DNA from: Rhizomonospora bruguierae
Lineage (GTDB): Bacteria; Actinomycetota; Actinomycetes; Mycobacteriales; Micromonosporaceae
DNA length: 58,519 nucleotides
Direction of reading: 5' to 3'
Assembly (NCBI RefSeq): GCF_018397995.1
Contig: NZ_BBQH01000081.1
Location: 1 to 58,519 of the forward strand
The notes beneath the pieces are model-generated. The model had not been told where the DNA came from, ran no database searches, and saw nothing but the letters and a program-made list of their open reading frames with translations. Position 1 is the first letter of the stretch. Each line of letters starts with the position of its first letter. Made by a program: the position numbers and the translations under genes. Of this stretch, positions 26,762 to 34,999 are shown piece by piece.

Positions 26762-27981
26762 CCACGTTCGACCACTACACCACCGGGTACCGGGACAACT
26801 GGCAGCGGATCGCGGACGAGAACCTGGCCCGGTGCCCGGTCGCCCGCTCCGACGCGTACGGCGGCTTCTGGGTGGTCTCGGACCACGCCAGCCTCAGCCG
26901 GGTGATCCGGGACGACGAGACGTTCACGTCCACGCACAACATGGCGGACCCGAGCGATCCGCGGCAGGGCATCGTGATCCCGCCGAACCCGATGCTCCAG
27001 GTGCCGATGGAGTTCGACCCGCCGATCTACAACGCGTACCGGCGGATGCTGAACCCGTACTTCTCGCCGACCGCGGCCCGCGCGATGGAGCCGTTCGTGC
27101 GGCAGGCGGTGGACGCGTTCCTGGACCGGGCCTGCGCGAGCGGGCGGATCGACTTCGTCCGGGACCTGGGCAACCCGGTGCCCGCGCTGGCCACGATGCG
27201 CCTGGTCGGGCTGCCGCTGGACGACTGGGAGACCTACGCCGAGCCGATGCACGGCATCGTCTCCTTCCCCGCCGGCGGCCCCGAGTACCTGCGCTGCATG
27301 GCCGCGCTCCAGCAACTCGGCGGCGCGCTCGGCGCCCTCGTGCCGCGGCTGCGCACCGAGCGGGCGGACGGCCTGCTGAGCGGCCTGTGCAGGGCCACTG
27401 TGGATGGCAAGGCGCTGCCGGACGGCGAGGTGGTCCTGATCGCGCTGCTCGTCATGCAGGGCGGGGTCGACACCACCACGGCGCTGCTGGCGAACACGCT
27501 GTGGTGGCTGGACGAGCACCCGGCGCAGCGCGAGCAACTCGCCGGCAAACCGGAGTTGCTGGAGCACGCCACCGAGGAGTTCCTGCGCCTCTTCACGCCC
27601 GTGCCGGCGCTGGCCCGCACCGCCACGAAGGACGTGACACTCGGAGATCAGGAGATCCGGGCGGGCGACCGGGTGCTGATGTCGTTCGCGGCCGCGAACC
27701 GCGATCCGGCGGTCTTCGAGGACCCCGGCACGGCCAGGCTGGACCGCTTCCCGAACCCGCACACCGCCTTCGGCCTGGGCATCCACCGCTGCATCGGCTC
27801 GAACTTCGCCCGCTCCTGGTTCCAGCTCATGCTGCGCGGCGTCCTGGACCGGATGCCGGACCACCGGATCGACCGGGCGGCGGCGCGGCGCAACGAGTCG
27901 ATCGGCATCATCAACGGCTTCGTGGACCTGCCGGCCACGTTCACCCCGGGCGAGCCGCGCGGGGTGGAGCTGCCCCGGTGA
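26758..27981 (+). CDS. cvnE: Cytochrome P450 of the conservon (CvnE)
   Basis: A 407-residue soluble P450. The haem-Cys loop is FGLGIHRCIGSNFARS, the I-helix oxygen-binding segment is QGGVDTTTALLAN, and the K-helix E-x-x-R is EEFLRLF. HNMADPSDPRQGIVIPPNP lies in the substrate-recognition B-C region. Many conservons end with a P450 that may produce or consume a signal molecule. Start GTG at 26758 overlaps the CvnD stop. Substrate unknown. Confidence 0.92.
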   Translation: MTTFDHYTTGYRDNWQRIADENLARCPVARSDAYGGFWVVSDHASLSRVIRDDETFTSTHNMADPSDPRQGIVIPPNPMLQVPMEFDPPIYNAYRRMLNPYFSPTAARAMEPFVRQAVDAFLDRACASGRIDFVRDLGNPVPALATMRLVGLPLDDWETYAEPMHGIVSFPAGGPEYLRCMAALQQLGGALGALVPRLRTERADGLLSGLCRATVDGKALPDGEVVLIALLVMQGGVDTTTALLANTLWWLDEHPAQREQLAGKPELLEHATEEFLRLFTPVPALARTATKDVTLGDQEIRAGDRVLMSFAAANRDPAVFEDPGTARLDRFPNPHTAFGLGIHRCIGSNFARSWFQLMLRGVLDRMPDHRIDRAAARRNESIGIINGFVDLPATFTPGEPRGVELPR

Positions 27982-28169
27982 AGTCTACAGTGGACGAGCG
28001 GCGGTGCGTCGGGCACGTGCGCTGCCACGCGCTCGCCCCGCAGGTGTACCCGCTCGACGAGCAGGGCTACGCGGCGCCCGGCGAGCGCGCCGTACCCGCC
28101 GGCCGGGAGGCGGCCGCCGAACGCGGTGCGGCCGCCTGCCCGGAGGGCGCCATCAGCCTGCACCGCTGA
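27978..28169 (+). CDS. [3Fe-4S] ferredoxin, P450 electron donor
   Basis: A 63-residue ferredoxin. The motif CVGHVRC...CPEGAI has three cluster cysteines, with His/Val in place of the fourth, the usual signature of [3Fe-4S] ferredoxins paired with P450s. GTG at 27978 overlaps the P450 stop (GTGA), so both proteins are made together. It would pass electrons from a ferredoxin reductase, not encoded here, to the P450. A 16-bp perfect palindrome (GCCGGTCCGGACCGGC, 28211-28226) lies downstream and may help end transcription. Confidence 0.9.
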   Translation: MKSTVDERRCVGHVRCHALAPQVYPLDEQGYAAPGERAVPAGREAAAERGAAACPEGAISLHR

Positions 28170-28251
28170 CGGCGCCCGACCAGGGCCGTTCGGCGGGCGC
28201 GGCCGACCGTGCCGGTCCGGACCGGCCCTGGCCCGCTGGCAGAATGGCCGG

Positions 28252-28404
28252 ATGGACGAGCGGCGGGAGGCGTTACAGCGGCGCGCGGCCGGCGAGGCCG
28301 CCGCTCGGGCGGTGGAGACGGCCCGGGCCCGGACGCTGGTCGCGCGGTTCGCCGAGACGCTGCTGCGCCAGCGCCTGGACGCCGGTGACGACTGGCCGCG
28401 GTAG
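28252..28404 (+). CDS. Small hypothetical protein
   Basis: A 50-residue Arg/Ala-rich, probably helical protein (MDERREALQRRAAGEAAARA...). ATG at 28252, no strong ribosome binding site. The stop is 4 bases before the end of the DUF2267 gene on the other strand. No family recognised; coding status is uncertain. Confidence 0.4.
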   Translation: MDERREALQRRAAGEAAARAVETARARTLVARFAETLLRQRLDAGDDWPR

Positions 28405-28407
28405 GGG

Positions 28408-28791
28408 CTACACGATGCCGATCGGCCCGACCAGTTCGACGTACTCGTCGGGCAGCTGGGAGAGCACGTCGGCGAACTCACCGCCGGTGACCGCCTCCGC
28501 GAGGGTGCCGAACACGGCCCGGATGCCCTCCACGGCGTCGGCCGCGTCGACCGCCGCCCGCTCGCTGACCCGCCGGATGAACTCCGCCAGGTCGAACGGC
28601 ATGGCCGGCTCGTCGGCGGCCAGCAGCGGCTCCTGGAGCGGCGCGGGGAGCTGGGAGGCCAGGTCGTCCGCCTCGCCACCGGTGATCCGTTCCGCCAGGG
28701 TGGCCAGCGTGGCGATCGTCAGCACCTGGGCCTGACCGTCCGTCAGCACCGCGCGCTCCGCCACCGCGTCGATGAACTCGTCGTACTTCAT
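28408..28791 (-). CDS. DUF2267 protein
   Basis: A 127-residue protein with a DUF2267-type double repeat: MKYDEFIDAVAERAVL...TLAERITGGEADDLASQLP and DLAEFIRRVSERAAV...LAEAVTGGEFADVLSQLP. Helical, cytoplasmic, acidic. Function unknown; the family is frequent in actinobacteria and often near stress genes. ATG at 28789-28791 behind GGGAG. Confidence 0.88.
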   Translation of the reverse strand: MKYDEFIDAVAERAVLTDGQAQVLTIATLATLAERITGGEADDLASQLPAPLQEPLLAADEPAMPFDLAEFIRRVSERAAVDAADAVEGIRAVFGTLAEAVTGGEFADVLSQLPDEYVELVGPIGIV

Positions 28792-28854
28792 CCGCGTCTC
28801 CCTTCGGCCATGCCGGACGGGGGGTCGGCTGCTCTTTACCCGGGCCCGGTGCGG

Positions 28855-30018
28855 TCAGTCGCCCTTGACGTTGACGATCTGGCGCAGGGTGTGCCGCACC
28901 TCGACCAGGTCCGCCGCGTCCCGCATGACCACGTCGATCGGCTTGTACGCCTGCGGGATCTCGTCGATGAACGCGTCGGTGTCCCGGTACTCGATGCCGG
29001 CCATCGCCTCCCGCAGCTGCTCGCGGGTGAACGCCCGCCGCGCCGCCGACCGCGAGTAGTTGCGGCCGGCGCCGTGCGGGGACGAGTTCAGCGACAGCCG
29101 GTTGCCCTTGCCGACCACCACGTACGAGGCGTCACCCATCGAGCCCGGGATCAGCCCCGGCACCCCCTCGGCGGCGTTGATGGCGCCCTTGCGGGACAGC
29201 CACACCTCCTCGCCGAAGTGCCGCTCGCGGGCGGTGTAGTTGTGGTGGCACTGCACCCGCTCCACCTCGCGCACCGGGCCGTGCCACCCGGCGAAGCAGT
29301 CGACCACCCGGTCCATCATCTCGTCCCGGTTGGCCAGCGCGAACTCCTGCGCCCAGGTGAGCTGCCGGATATACGCCCAGAACTCGTCGGTGCCCTCCAC
29401 CAGGTACGCCAGGTCGCGGTCCGGTAGCTGGATCCACCAGCGCGTCATGGCCTCCTGCGCCACCCGGATGTGGTGCGCGGCGATCCGGTTGCCGATGCCC
29501 CGGGAGCCGGAGTGCAGGAACAGCCAGACGGCGCCGGTCTCGTCGGCCGTCACCTCGATGAAGTGGTTGCCGGAGCCGAGCGAGCCGAGCTGGAGCTCCC
29601 AGTTGCCGGCGTACCGGCCGGGCTCGAACCCCGCCTTCTCGGCCGCCTTCGTGAGCCGCTCCACCCGCTCGCGAGCGGTGTCGGTCAGCGCGGTGTTGTG
29701 GTTGCCGGCCGAGAGCGGGATCGCCCGCTCGATCGCCTCCCGCAGGTCGCTCAGGCGCGCGCCGAGTTCGCCCCGGTGGTACTGGGTGCGCACGGCGGCC
29801 ATGCCGCAGCCGATGTCCACCCCGACCGCGGCGGGGATGATCGCGCCGCGGGTCGGGATGACCGAGCCGACGGTGGCGCCCTTGCCCAGGTGCGCGTCCG
29901 GCATCAGGGCCACGTGCGGGTGGATGAACGGCAGCGAGGCGGTCGCCTTCGCCTGCTCCAGCGTCGCCGGCTCGACGATGCTGGCCCAGTTCATCAGCCG
30001 CTTGGTGATCTGCTTCAC
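28855..30018 (-). CDS. rtcB: RNA-splicing ligase RtcB
   Basis: A 387-residue RtcB-family GTP-dependent RNA ligase, joining 2',3'-cyclic-phosphate or 3'-phosphate RNA ends to 5'-OH ends. Metal and nucleotide motifs are clear: MPDAHLGKGATVG, AVGVDIGCGMAAV, GSLGSGNHFIEV, HSGSRGIGN and SSPHGAGRNYSR, the last carrying the guanylylated His. It is shorter than E. coli RtcB and belongs to the compact bacterial type. No RtcA or RtcR-like gene is adjacent. Start GTG at 30016-30018. The Mn exporter gene is 10 bases upstream on the same strand, so they likely share a transcript; RtcB needs Mn2+, which gives the pairing some sense. Confidence 0.92.
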   Translation of the reverse strand: MKQITKRLMNWASIVEPATLEQAKATASLPFIHPHVALMPDAHLGKGATVGSVIPTRGAIIPAAVGVDIGCGMAAVRTQYHRGELGARLSDLREAIERAIPLSAGNHNTALTDTARERVERLTKAAEKAGFEPGRYAGNWELQLGSLGSGNHFIEVTADETGAVWLFLHSGSRGIGNRIAAHHIRVAQEAMTRWWIQLPDRDLAYLVEGTDEFWAYIRQLTWAQEFALANRDEMMDRVVDCFAGWHGPVREVERVQCHHNYTARERHFGEEVWLSRKGAINAAEGVPGLIPGSMGDASYVVVGKGNRLSLNSSPHGAGRNYSRSAARRAFTREQLREAMAGIEYRDTDAFIDEIPQAYKPIDVVMRDAADLVEVRHTLRQIVNVKGD

Positions 30019-30028
30019 GTCCGACAGG

Positions 30029-30616
30029 CTAGAGGAGTTCGATCAGCGCATCGATCGATAAAACGATGCCGAAGACGAAGAACAGCGCGGCCGCGCCGTA
30101 CCTGATGACCCGCTCCGGCAGGCGCCGGCCGAGCAGCCGGCCGACGAGGATGGCCAGCGCGTCGGCGGCGACCATGCCGACGGTCGAGCCGATCCAGGTG
30201 CCGAACCAGCCGTGCTGGGTGGCCAGGGTGATGGTGGCGAGCATCGTCTTGTCGCCCAGTTCGGCGAGGAAGAACGCGCCGCCGACCGCCAGGATCACCG
30301 AGCCGCTGGTTCGCTCGGCCCGGCCCTTTTCCTCCTCGGTCAGCCGGTCGCCGCGCAGCGTCCAGGCCCCGAAGGCGACGAACGCCAGCCCCGCGAGCAG
30401 CGAGATCCAGGCGGTGGGCAGCGCGGCGCCCAGGCCGTACCCGATGCCGACCGAGACCAGGTGGACCAGGGCCGTGGCGGCCGTGATGCCGATCAGCACC
30501 GGCGCGGCCCGGAACCGGGTGGCGAAGGTGAGCGCCATGAGTTGTGACTTGTCGCCGAGTTCGGCCACGAAGATGACGCCGAAGCTGATCGCCAGCGCGG
30601 CGAGGAAGCCGTTCAT
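30029..30616 (-). CDS. GDT1/UPF0016 family manganese exporter
   Basis: A 195-residue membrane protein with six spans in two halves. Each half has the family motif: FVAELGDKSQLMALTFAT and FLAELGDKTMLATITLAT. The family (TMEM165/Gdt1, bacterial MneA-like) moves Mn2+ or Ca2+ by antiport. A yybP-ykoY manganese riboswitch upstream supports Mn2+ export as its role. ATG at 30614-30616 behind AAGGGG. Confidence 0.93.
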   Translation of the reverse strand: MNGFLAALAISFGVIFVAELGDKSQLMALTFATRFRAAPVLIGITAATALVHLVSVGIGYGLGAALPTAWISLLAGLAFVAFGAWTLRGDRLTEEEKGRAERTSGSVILAVGGAFFLAELGDKTMLATITLATQHGWFGTWIGSTVGMVAADALAILVGRLLGRRLPERVIRYGAAALFFVFGIVLSIDALIELL

Positions 30617-30664
30617 CGCACCCCTTGTCCGGTTCTTGCCGGATCCGGGGGTGGACGCCCTCGA

Positions 30665-30778
30665 CCCGGCCCTTCAGCCTGAGTCGAAGGTCTCGCCCGC
30701 CCCGCGTGAGGCCCCGCAGCCGGGCGTCCGAAGGCGCCAGCATGTCGACCGCGGTGTTGGTGGGCTACTCCCCCTCGC
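30665..30778 (-). promoter_or_regulatory. Manganese riboswitch (yybP-ykoY family)
   Basis: On the minus strand the leader reads GAGGGGGAGTAGCCCACC (from 30778 down), then GTCGACATGC, a GC-rich stem (GCGCCTTCGGACGCC), and GGGCGAGACCTTCGACTC (about 30702-30680). The GGGGAGTAGC and CGAGACCTT blocks are the two conserved loops that bind Mn2+ in this class. It lies about 50 bases before the GDT1-type exporter. Mn2+ binding should turn expression on. Boundaries are estimates. Confidence 0.82.
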
Positions 30779-30894
30779 GCTGATCACGATAGCCGATCCG
30801 CCCGCGAACCCGGCCGGATGGTGGCGCGGGGCACCCCGCCAATCGCCGGCGGGCGGGGGCGGTTACCGCCGGTGCCGCCGGGTATCCGGCCGGC

Positions 30895-31356
30895 GTGACC
30901 GACACCGACCCTGAGTGGGATGTGGTGGACCTGCTGGTGTCCCAGCACGCCCGGATCGAGGAGCTGTTCCTGCTCGTCGGCGCGTCCGCGGCGGAGGTCC
31001 GCCGGGACTCGTTCGCCGAGCTGGTCCGGCTGATCACCGTGCACGAGGCCGCCGAGCAGCAGTTCGTACACCCGCTGGCGCGCACCGGCGGCGGCGACGC
31101 GATGGTCGACGACCGGCTCCGCGAGGAGCAGCGCACCAACGACATGCTCGGCCAGCTGGTCGAGGCGGGGTTGGGGCACCCGACGTTCGACACCTCGCTG
31201 CTGCTGCTGCGCGAGGCGGTCCTCGGCCACTGCCAGAACGAGGAGCGGCACGAGCACCCGCACCTGCGGGACGCGCTGCCCGACGAGGACCTGCGCGAGC
31301 TGGCGACCGTGGTGGAGACGTTCCAGGCGAACGCCCCCCGGGTGCACATCGACTGA
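30895..31356 (+). CDS. Hemerythrin HHE domain protein
   Basis: A 153-residue helical-bundle protein of the hemerythrin HHE family. Likely di-iron ligands: His in LVSQHARIEELFLLV, His/Glu in ITVHEAAEQQFVHPLA, and HCQNEERHEHPHL. It may bind oxygen or NO, or act in iron or redox sensing. GTG start at 30895. Divergent from the Mn riboswitch leader. Confidence 0.88.
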   Translation: MTDTDPEWDVVDLLVSQHARIEELFLLVGASAAEVRRDSFAELVRLITVHEAAEQQFVHPLARTGGGDAMVDDRLREEQRTNDMLGQLVEAGLGHPTFDTSLLLLREAVLGHCQNEERHEHPHLRDALPDEDLRELATVVETFQANAPRVHID

Positions 31357-31381
31357 TCGGCTAAAACCGCACCCCTCTTCG

Positions 31382-31420
31382 CGCGGCCGGCGATCGATGC
31401 CCGGCGCCCCGCCGGCCGCG
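31382..31420 (+). terminator. GC-rich hairpin after the hemerythrin gene
   Basis: CGCGGCCGGCG (31382-31392) and CGCCGGCCGCG (31410-31420) form an 11-bp perfect stem with a 17-base loop, 26 bases after the hemerythrin stop and 12 before the next start. No T-run. It may end the hemerythrin transcript or shape the next leader. Confidence 0.35.
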
Positions 31421-31431
31421 ACGCTGGCGGT

Positions 31432-32421
31432 ATGGCATCGGGAACACCGGTCGAGGCGGAGCTGGTCCAGGCGGAGCTGGTCCAGGCCAGGGGCCTCACC
31501 AAAAGGTACGGCGACCGCACGGCGCTGGACGGCGCCTCGTTCGCGGTCCGCGAGGGCGAGATCTTCGGAATTCTGGGGCCCAACGGCGCCGGCAAGACCA
31601 CCGCGGTGGAGTGCGTGGCCGGCCTGCGCCGCCCGGACAGCGGCGAGGTCCGGGTGCTCGGCCGGGACCCCCGCCGCGGCGGCCGGGAGCTGCGCGAGCG
31701 GGTCGGGGTGCAGCTTCAGCAGGCGAAACTGCCGGACGCCATCAAGGTCGGCGAGGCGCTGCGGCTGTACGCGTCGTTCTACCGCCGGCCGCGGGACTGG
31801 CGCGAGTTGCTGGACGACCTGGGCCTCGCCGACCACGTGGGCGCGCGTTTCGGCCGGCTCTCCGGCGGCCAGAAGCAGCGGGTGAACGTGGCGCTGGCGC
31901 TGGTCGGCGACCCCCGGCTGGCGATCCTCGACGAGCTGACCACCGGCCTGGACCCGCACGCCCGCCGGGAGACCTGGGACGCGGTCGCCCGGATCCGGGA
32001 CCGCGGGGTGACCGTCATCCTGGTCAGCCACTTCATGGACGAGGTGGAGCGGCTCTGCGACCGGCTGGCGGTGTTCGACCGGGGCCGGGTGGTCGCGGTG
32101 GACACCCCGGCCGGGCTGATCGACCGCGTGGACGCCGCGTACCGGCTCAGCTTCCGCCCGATGGACGGGACCTTCTCCGACGGCCCACTGCGGGACCTGG
32201 CGGGCGTGGCCCGGGTAGAGCGCGAGGGCGGCCGGGTGGTGGTCACCGGCCGGGGCCGTTTCGCGGACGAGGTGACCGCGGCGCTGGCCCGGCGGCGGCT
32301 GCTCGTCGCGGACCTGCGGATCGAGCCCCGCACGCTGGATGGCGCGTTCGTCGCCCTGACCGGAAACGGCGGGACGGGACGCGACGGGAACGGAACCGAC
32401 CGGATGGGGGGCGACCGGTGA
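31432..32421 (+). CDS. ABC-2 exporter ATPase (DrrA/CcmA type)
   Basis: A 329-residue ATP-binding protein. Walker A GPNGAGKTT, Q-loop VQLQQAKLPDAIKVGE, signature LSGGQKQR, Walker B LAILDELTTGLDP (Leu-Thr after Asp-Glu where DEPT is usual), and His-loop VSHFMDE. A DrrA-like C-terminal domain (about 230-310) follows. The N-terminus has a small in-frame duplication, EAELVQAELVQA. It should power a drug or lipid exporter with the next gene; overlap is 4 bases. The two-component system after it probably regulates both. Confidence 0.9.
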   Translation: MASGTPVEAELVQAELVQARGLTKRYGDRTALDGASFAVREGEIFGILGPNGAGKTTAVECVAGLRRPDSGEVRVLGRDPRRGGRELRERVGVQLQQAKLPDAIKVGEALRLYASFYRRPRDWRELLDDLGLADHVGARFGRLSGGQKQRVNVALALVGDPRLAILDELTTGLDPHARRETWDAVARIRDRGVTVILVSHFMDEVERLCDRLAVFDRGRVVAVDTPAGLIDRVDAAYRLSFRPMDGTFSDGPLRDLAGVARVEREGGRVVVTGRGRFADEVTAALARRRLLVADLRIEPRTLDGAFVALTGNGGTGRDGNGTDRMGGDR

Positions 32422-33179
32422 GGGCGCTGGCGATCGTCGAGACGAAGCTGCTGCTGCGCCAGCCGGCGTGGCTGTTCACCGTGGTGATCCCGCTGTTCGT
32501 GCTGGCCGTCTTCGGCCTCACGGCCGGCGGCGGCACCGACCCCGGTGGCGGGGACGCGCACGGGGGCGCCCCCGCCACCCCGGCCGGTGACAGCCGGTCC
32601 CTGACCGGCCTGGCGGCCATGTCCGTGGCGATCGGCATCGCGCTGGTCGCGTTCTACCAGGTGCCCACCACGCTCGCCTCGTACCGGGAGCAGGGGATAC
32701 TGCGCCGGCTCGCCACCACCCCGGTGCGGCCGGCGGCGCTGCTGGCGGTGCAGCTGGTCCTCCAGGTGGGGCTGGCGGTCGTCGCGGGCGCGCTCATCGT
32801 GGCCTCCGCCCGCCTCGGGGTGGGCGTGCCGCTGCCCCGCGACCCGCTGGCGTTCGCGGCGGCGTTCGTCCTCGGCGTGGCGGCACTGTTCGGCGTCGGG
32901 CTGCTGATCGCCGCGCTCGCGCCGAACGGTCGCGCCGCCAACGGCGTCGGCGTCCTGCTGTACTTCCCGTGCGCGTTCCTGGCCGGGCTGATGCTGCCGG
33001 TCGCGGGGATGCCGCCGGCGGTGGCCGCGGCCGGGCGGTTCACGCCGCTCGGCGCGTTCCGGGAGGCGCTGCTGGCCGCCTGGGCCGGCGGGCGCACCGA
33101 CCCGTTGCCGCTGGTCATAATGGCGGCCTGGGCGATTGCCCTCGCCGCCGCCGCGGCCAGGTACTTCCGCTGGGAGTGA
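32418..33179 (+). CDS. ABC-2 exporter permease
   Basis: A 253-residue membrane protein with six hydrophobic segments. It starts VRALAIVETKLLLRQPAWLF, has an extracellular Gly/Pro-rich loop after the first span, and the ABC-2 motif YREQGILRRLATTPVRPAALL. Pairs with the ATPase before it. GTG at 32418 overlaps the ATPase stop (GTGA). A sensor kinase gene follows at once. Confidence 0.9.
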   Translation: MRALAIVETKLLLRQPAWLFTVVIPLFVLAVFGLTAGGGTDPGGGDAHGGAPATPAGDSRSLTGLAAMSVAIGIALVAFYQVPTTLASYREQGILRRLATTPVRPAALLAVQLVLQVGLAVVAGALIVASARLGVGVPLPRDPLAFAAAFVLGVAALFGVGLLIAALAPNGRAANGVGVLLYFPCAFLAGLMLPVAGMPPAVAAAGRFTPLGAFREALLAAWAGGRTDPLPLVIMAAWAIALAAAAARYFRWE

Positions 33180-34358
33180 GTGTTGGACGAGCAGGCACCC
33201 AGGTGGCTGGTCCGGGTCACCCGCGCAATCCCGTACGTCCTGCTGGCGGTCAGCGCCGCGCTGGCGGTCGGGCAGCAGGGGTGGTACCCGGCCGGCCCGC
33301 TGACCCTGCTCGCCGCGGCCTGGATGGTGCCGACCCTGCTGCCGGCGACCACCCCCCGGCCGCGCCTGATGGTCGCCTACTGCGTCGGCCTGCTCGCCCT
33401 GATCGTGGCGCTGGCCGCGGTCAGCCCCTGGTTCGGCTTCTTCGTCTTCGTCGGGTACATGCACTCCTGGGCGTTCCTGCCGGGACGGTGGAAGCTCGCC
33501 GGCGTCGCGGTGACCGCCCTGGCCGCCACCGCCTGGCTGCCCGGCTCGCTGGCCCAGCCGTCGAGCGTGGCGGTGCCGCTGTGGCTGGCGGTGGCGGCGG
33601 TCGTCACCGCGCTGGTGGTGCTCTTCTGCCGGATCGGCGACGTCAGCGTCGAGCGCAACCGGCGGCTGGCCGAGGCGCTGCGGGAGAACACCGCCCTGCA
33701 CGCGCAGTTGCTGGTCCAGGCGCGGGAGGCGGGGGTGCGTGCGGAGCGGCAGCGGCTGGCCGGGGAGATCCACGACACCATCGCGCAGAGCCTGACCGGC
33801 GTCATCACCCAACTCCAGGCCGCCACCGCCGCGGCGGCCCGCCCGGCGGACCGGGAACGCCACCTCGCCAACGCCGCCCGGTTGGCCGCTGAGGGGTTGG
33901 CCGAGGCGCGCCGCTCGGTGCGCGCGATGCGCCCCGGCGAGTTGGCGTCCGAACGGCTGCCGGACGCGGTCGCCGGGGTGGCGGCCCGCTGGTCCGCGAC
34001 GCACGGCGTGCCGGTCGAGGTGACCGTCACGGGCCCGGTCCGCCAGGTGCCCAGCGACGCGGAGGCGGCGCTGCTGCGCGCCGCGCAGGAGAGCCTGACC
34101 AACGTGGCCCGGCACGCCGGCGCCACCCGGGTCGGGCTCACACTGTCCTATCTGGACGATCTGGTCAGCCTGGACGTGCGCGACGACGGCGTCGGCTTCG
34201 AGGTCGCCGCGCCGGTCGAGGGGTACGGCCTGGCGGCGATGCGGGACCGGGTGGCCCGGCTGGCCGGCACGATGGCCGTGGAGTCGGAACCGGGCGGGGG
34301 CACCGCCGTCTACGCGGCGATCCCGGTGCCCGCCGAGAGCGTGGAGGCGGCCCCATGA
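33180..34358 (+). CDS. NarL-type sensor histidine kinase (HisKA_3)
   Basis: A 392-residue membrane kinase. About five spans (residues 10-155), a short coiled coil, then HisKA_3 with the phospho-acceptor His in RQRLAGEIHDTIAQSLTGVI, and a HATPase domain with QESLTNVARHAGATRV, DVRDDGVGFEV and GYGLAAMRDRVARLAG. It probably senses a membrane or drug signal through the spans and phosphorylates the next protein. Start GTG at 33180 is one base after the permease stop (TGAGTG); a TTG at 33183 is possible. Confidence 0.9.
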   Translation: MLDEQAPRWLVRVTRAIPYVLLAVSAALAVGQQGWYPAGPLTLLAAAWMVPTLLPATTPRPRLMVAYCVGLLALIVALAAVSPWFGFFVFVGYMHSWAFLPGRWKLAGVAVTALAATAWLPGSLAQPSSVAVPLWLAVAAVVTALVVLFCRIGDVSVERNRRLAEALRENTALHAQLLVQAREAGVRAERQRLAGEIHDTIAQSLTGVITQLQAATAAAARPADRERHLANAARLAAEGLAEARRSVRAMRPGELASERLPDAVAGVAARWSATHGVPVEVTVTGPVRQVPSDAEAALLRAAQESLTNVARHAGATRVGLTLSYLDDLVSLDVRDDGVGFEVAAPVEGYGLAAMRDRVARLAGTMAVESEPGGGTAVYAAIPVPAESVEAAP

Positions 34359-34999
34359 CGATCCGGGTGCTCATCGTCGACGACCACCCGGTGGTCCGGG
34401 ACGGGCTGCGCGGCATGTTCACCGGCACCCCGGAGTTCACCGTCGTCGGCGAGGCCGGCGACGGCGCCGAGGCGGTGGCGAAGGCCGAATCGCTCGCCCC
34501 CGACGTGGTGCTGATGGACCTGCGGATGCCCCGGGTCGGCGGCGTGGAGGCGATCCGGCGGCTGCACGAGCGGGGCCTGCCGTGCCGGGTGGTCGTGCTC
34601 ACCACGTTCGACGACGAGGCGGACCTGGTACCGGCGATCGAGGCGGGAACGACCGGTTACCTGCTCAAGGACGCCAGCCAGGCGGAACTGTTCCAGGCGG
34701 TGCGCGCCGCCGCCAACGGCGAGACGACCCTCTCCCCTGCCGTCGCGACGCGCCTGCTCGGCCACGTGCGGCGCCCGTCCGGTCGCACCGCCGAGCCGCT
34801 GAGCCCGCGCGAGTTGGAGGTGCTGCGCCTGGTCGCCCGGGGCGCCACCAACCGGGAGGCCGCCCGCCGGCTGTTCATCAGCGAGGCCAGCGTGAAGACG
34901 CACCTGCTGCACGTGTACGCGAAGCTCGGGGTCAACGACCGGGCGGCGGCCGTGGCCACCGGCTACGAACTCGGGCTGCTGGTACCGGGCGAGCAGTAG
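34355..34999 (+). CDS. NarL/FixJ-family response regulator
   Basis: A 214-residue regulator. Receiver with acidic pocket VDDHPVV, phospho-acceptor Asp in VVLMDLRMPR, switch Thr in VVVLTTFDDE and Lys in LLKDAS. A LuxR-type HTH follows: LSPRELEVLRLVARGATNRE and SEASVKTHLLHVYAKLGV. It most likely controls the exporter operon it belongs to. Overlaps the kinase stop by 4 bases. Its 3' end overlaps the convergent methyltransferase gene by 37 bases. Confidence 0.93.
   Translation: MTIRVLIVDDHPVVRDGLRGMFTGTPEFTVVGEAGDGAEAVAKAESLAPDVVLMDLRMPRVGGVEAIRRLHERGLPCRVVVLTTFDDEADLVPAIEAGTTGYLLKDASQAELFQAVRAAANGETTLSPAVATRLLGHVRRPSGRTAEPLSPRELEVLRLVARGATNREAARRLFISEASVKTHLLHVYAKLGVNDRAAAVATGYELGLLVPGEQ

Noticed and set aside
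31779-34115. A 778-codon open frame on the minus strand
   Set aside because: Antisense to the ABC exporter and kinase genes, with Gln/Arg/Gly-rich low-complexity translation.
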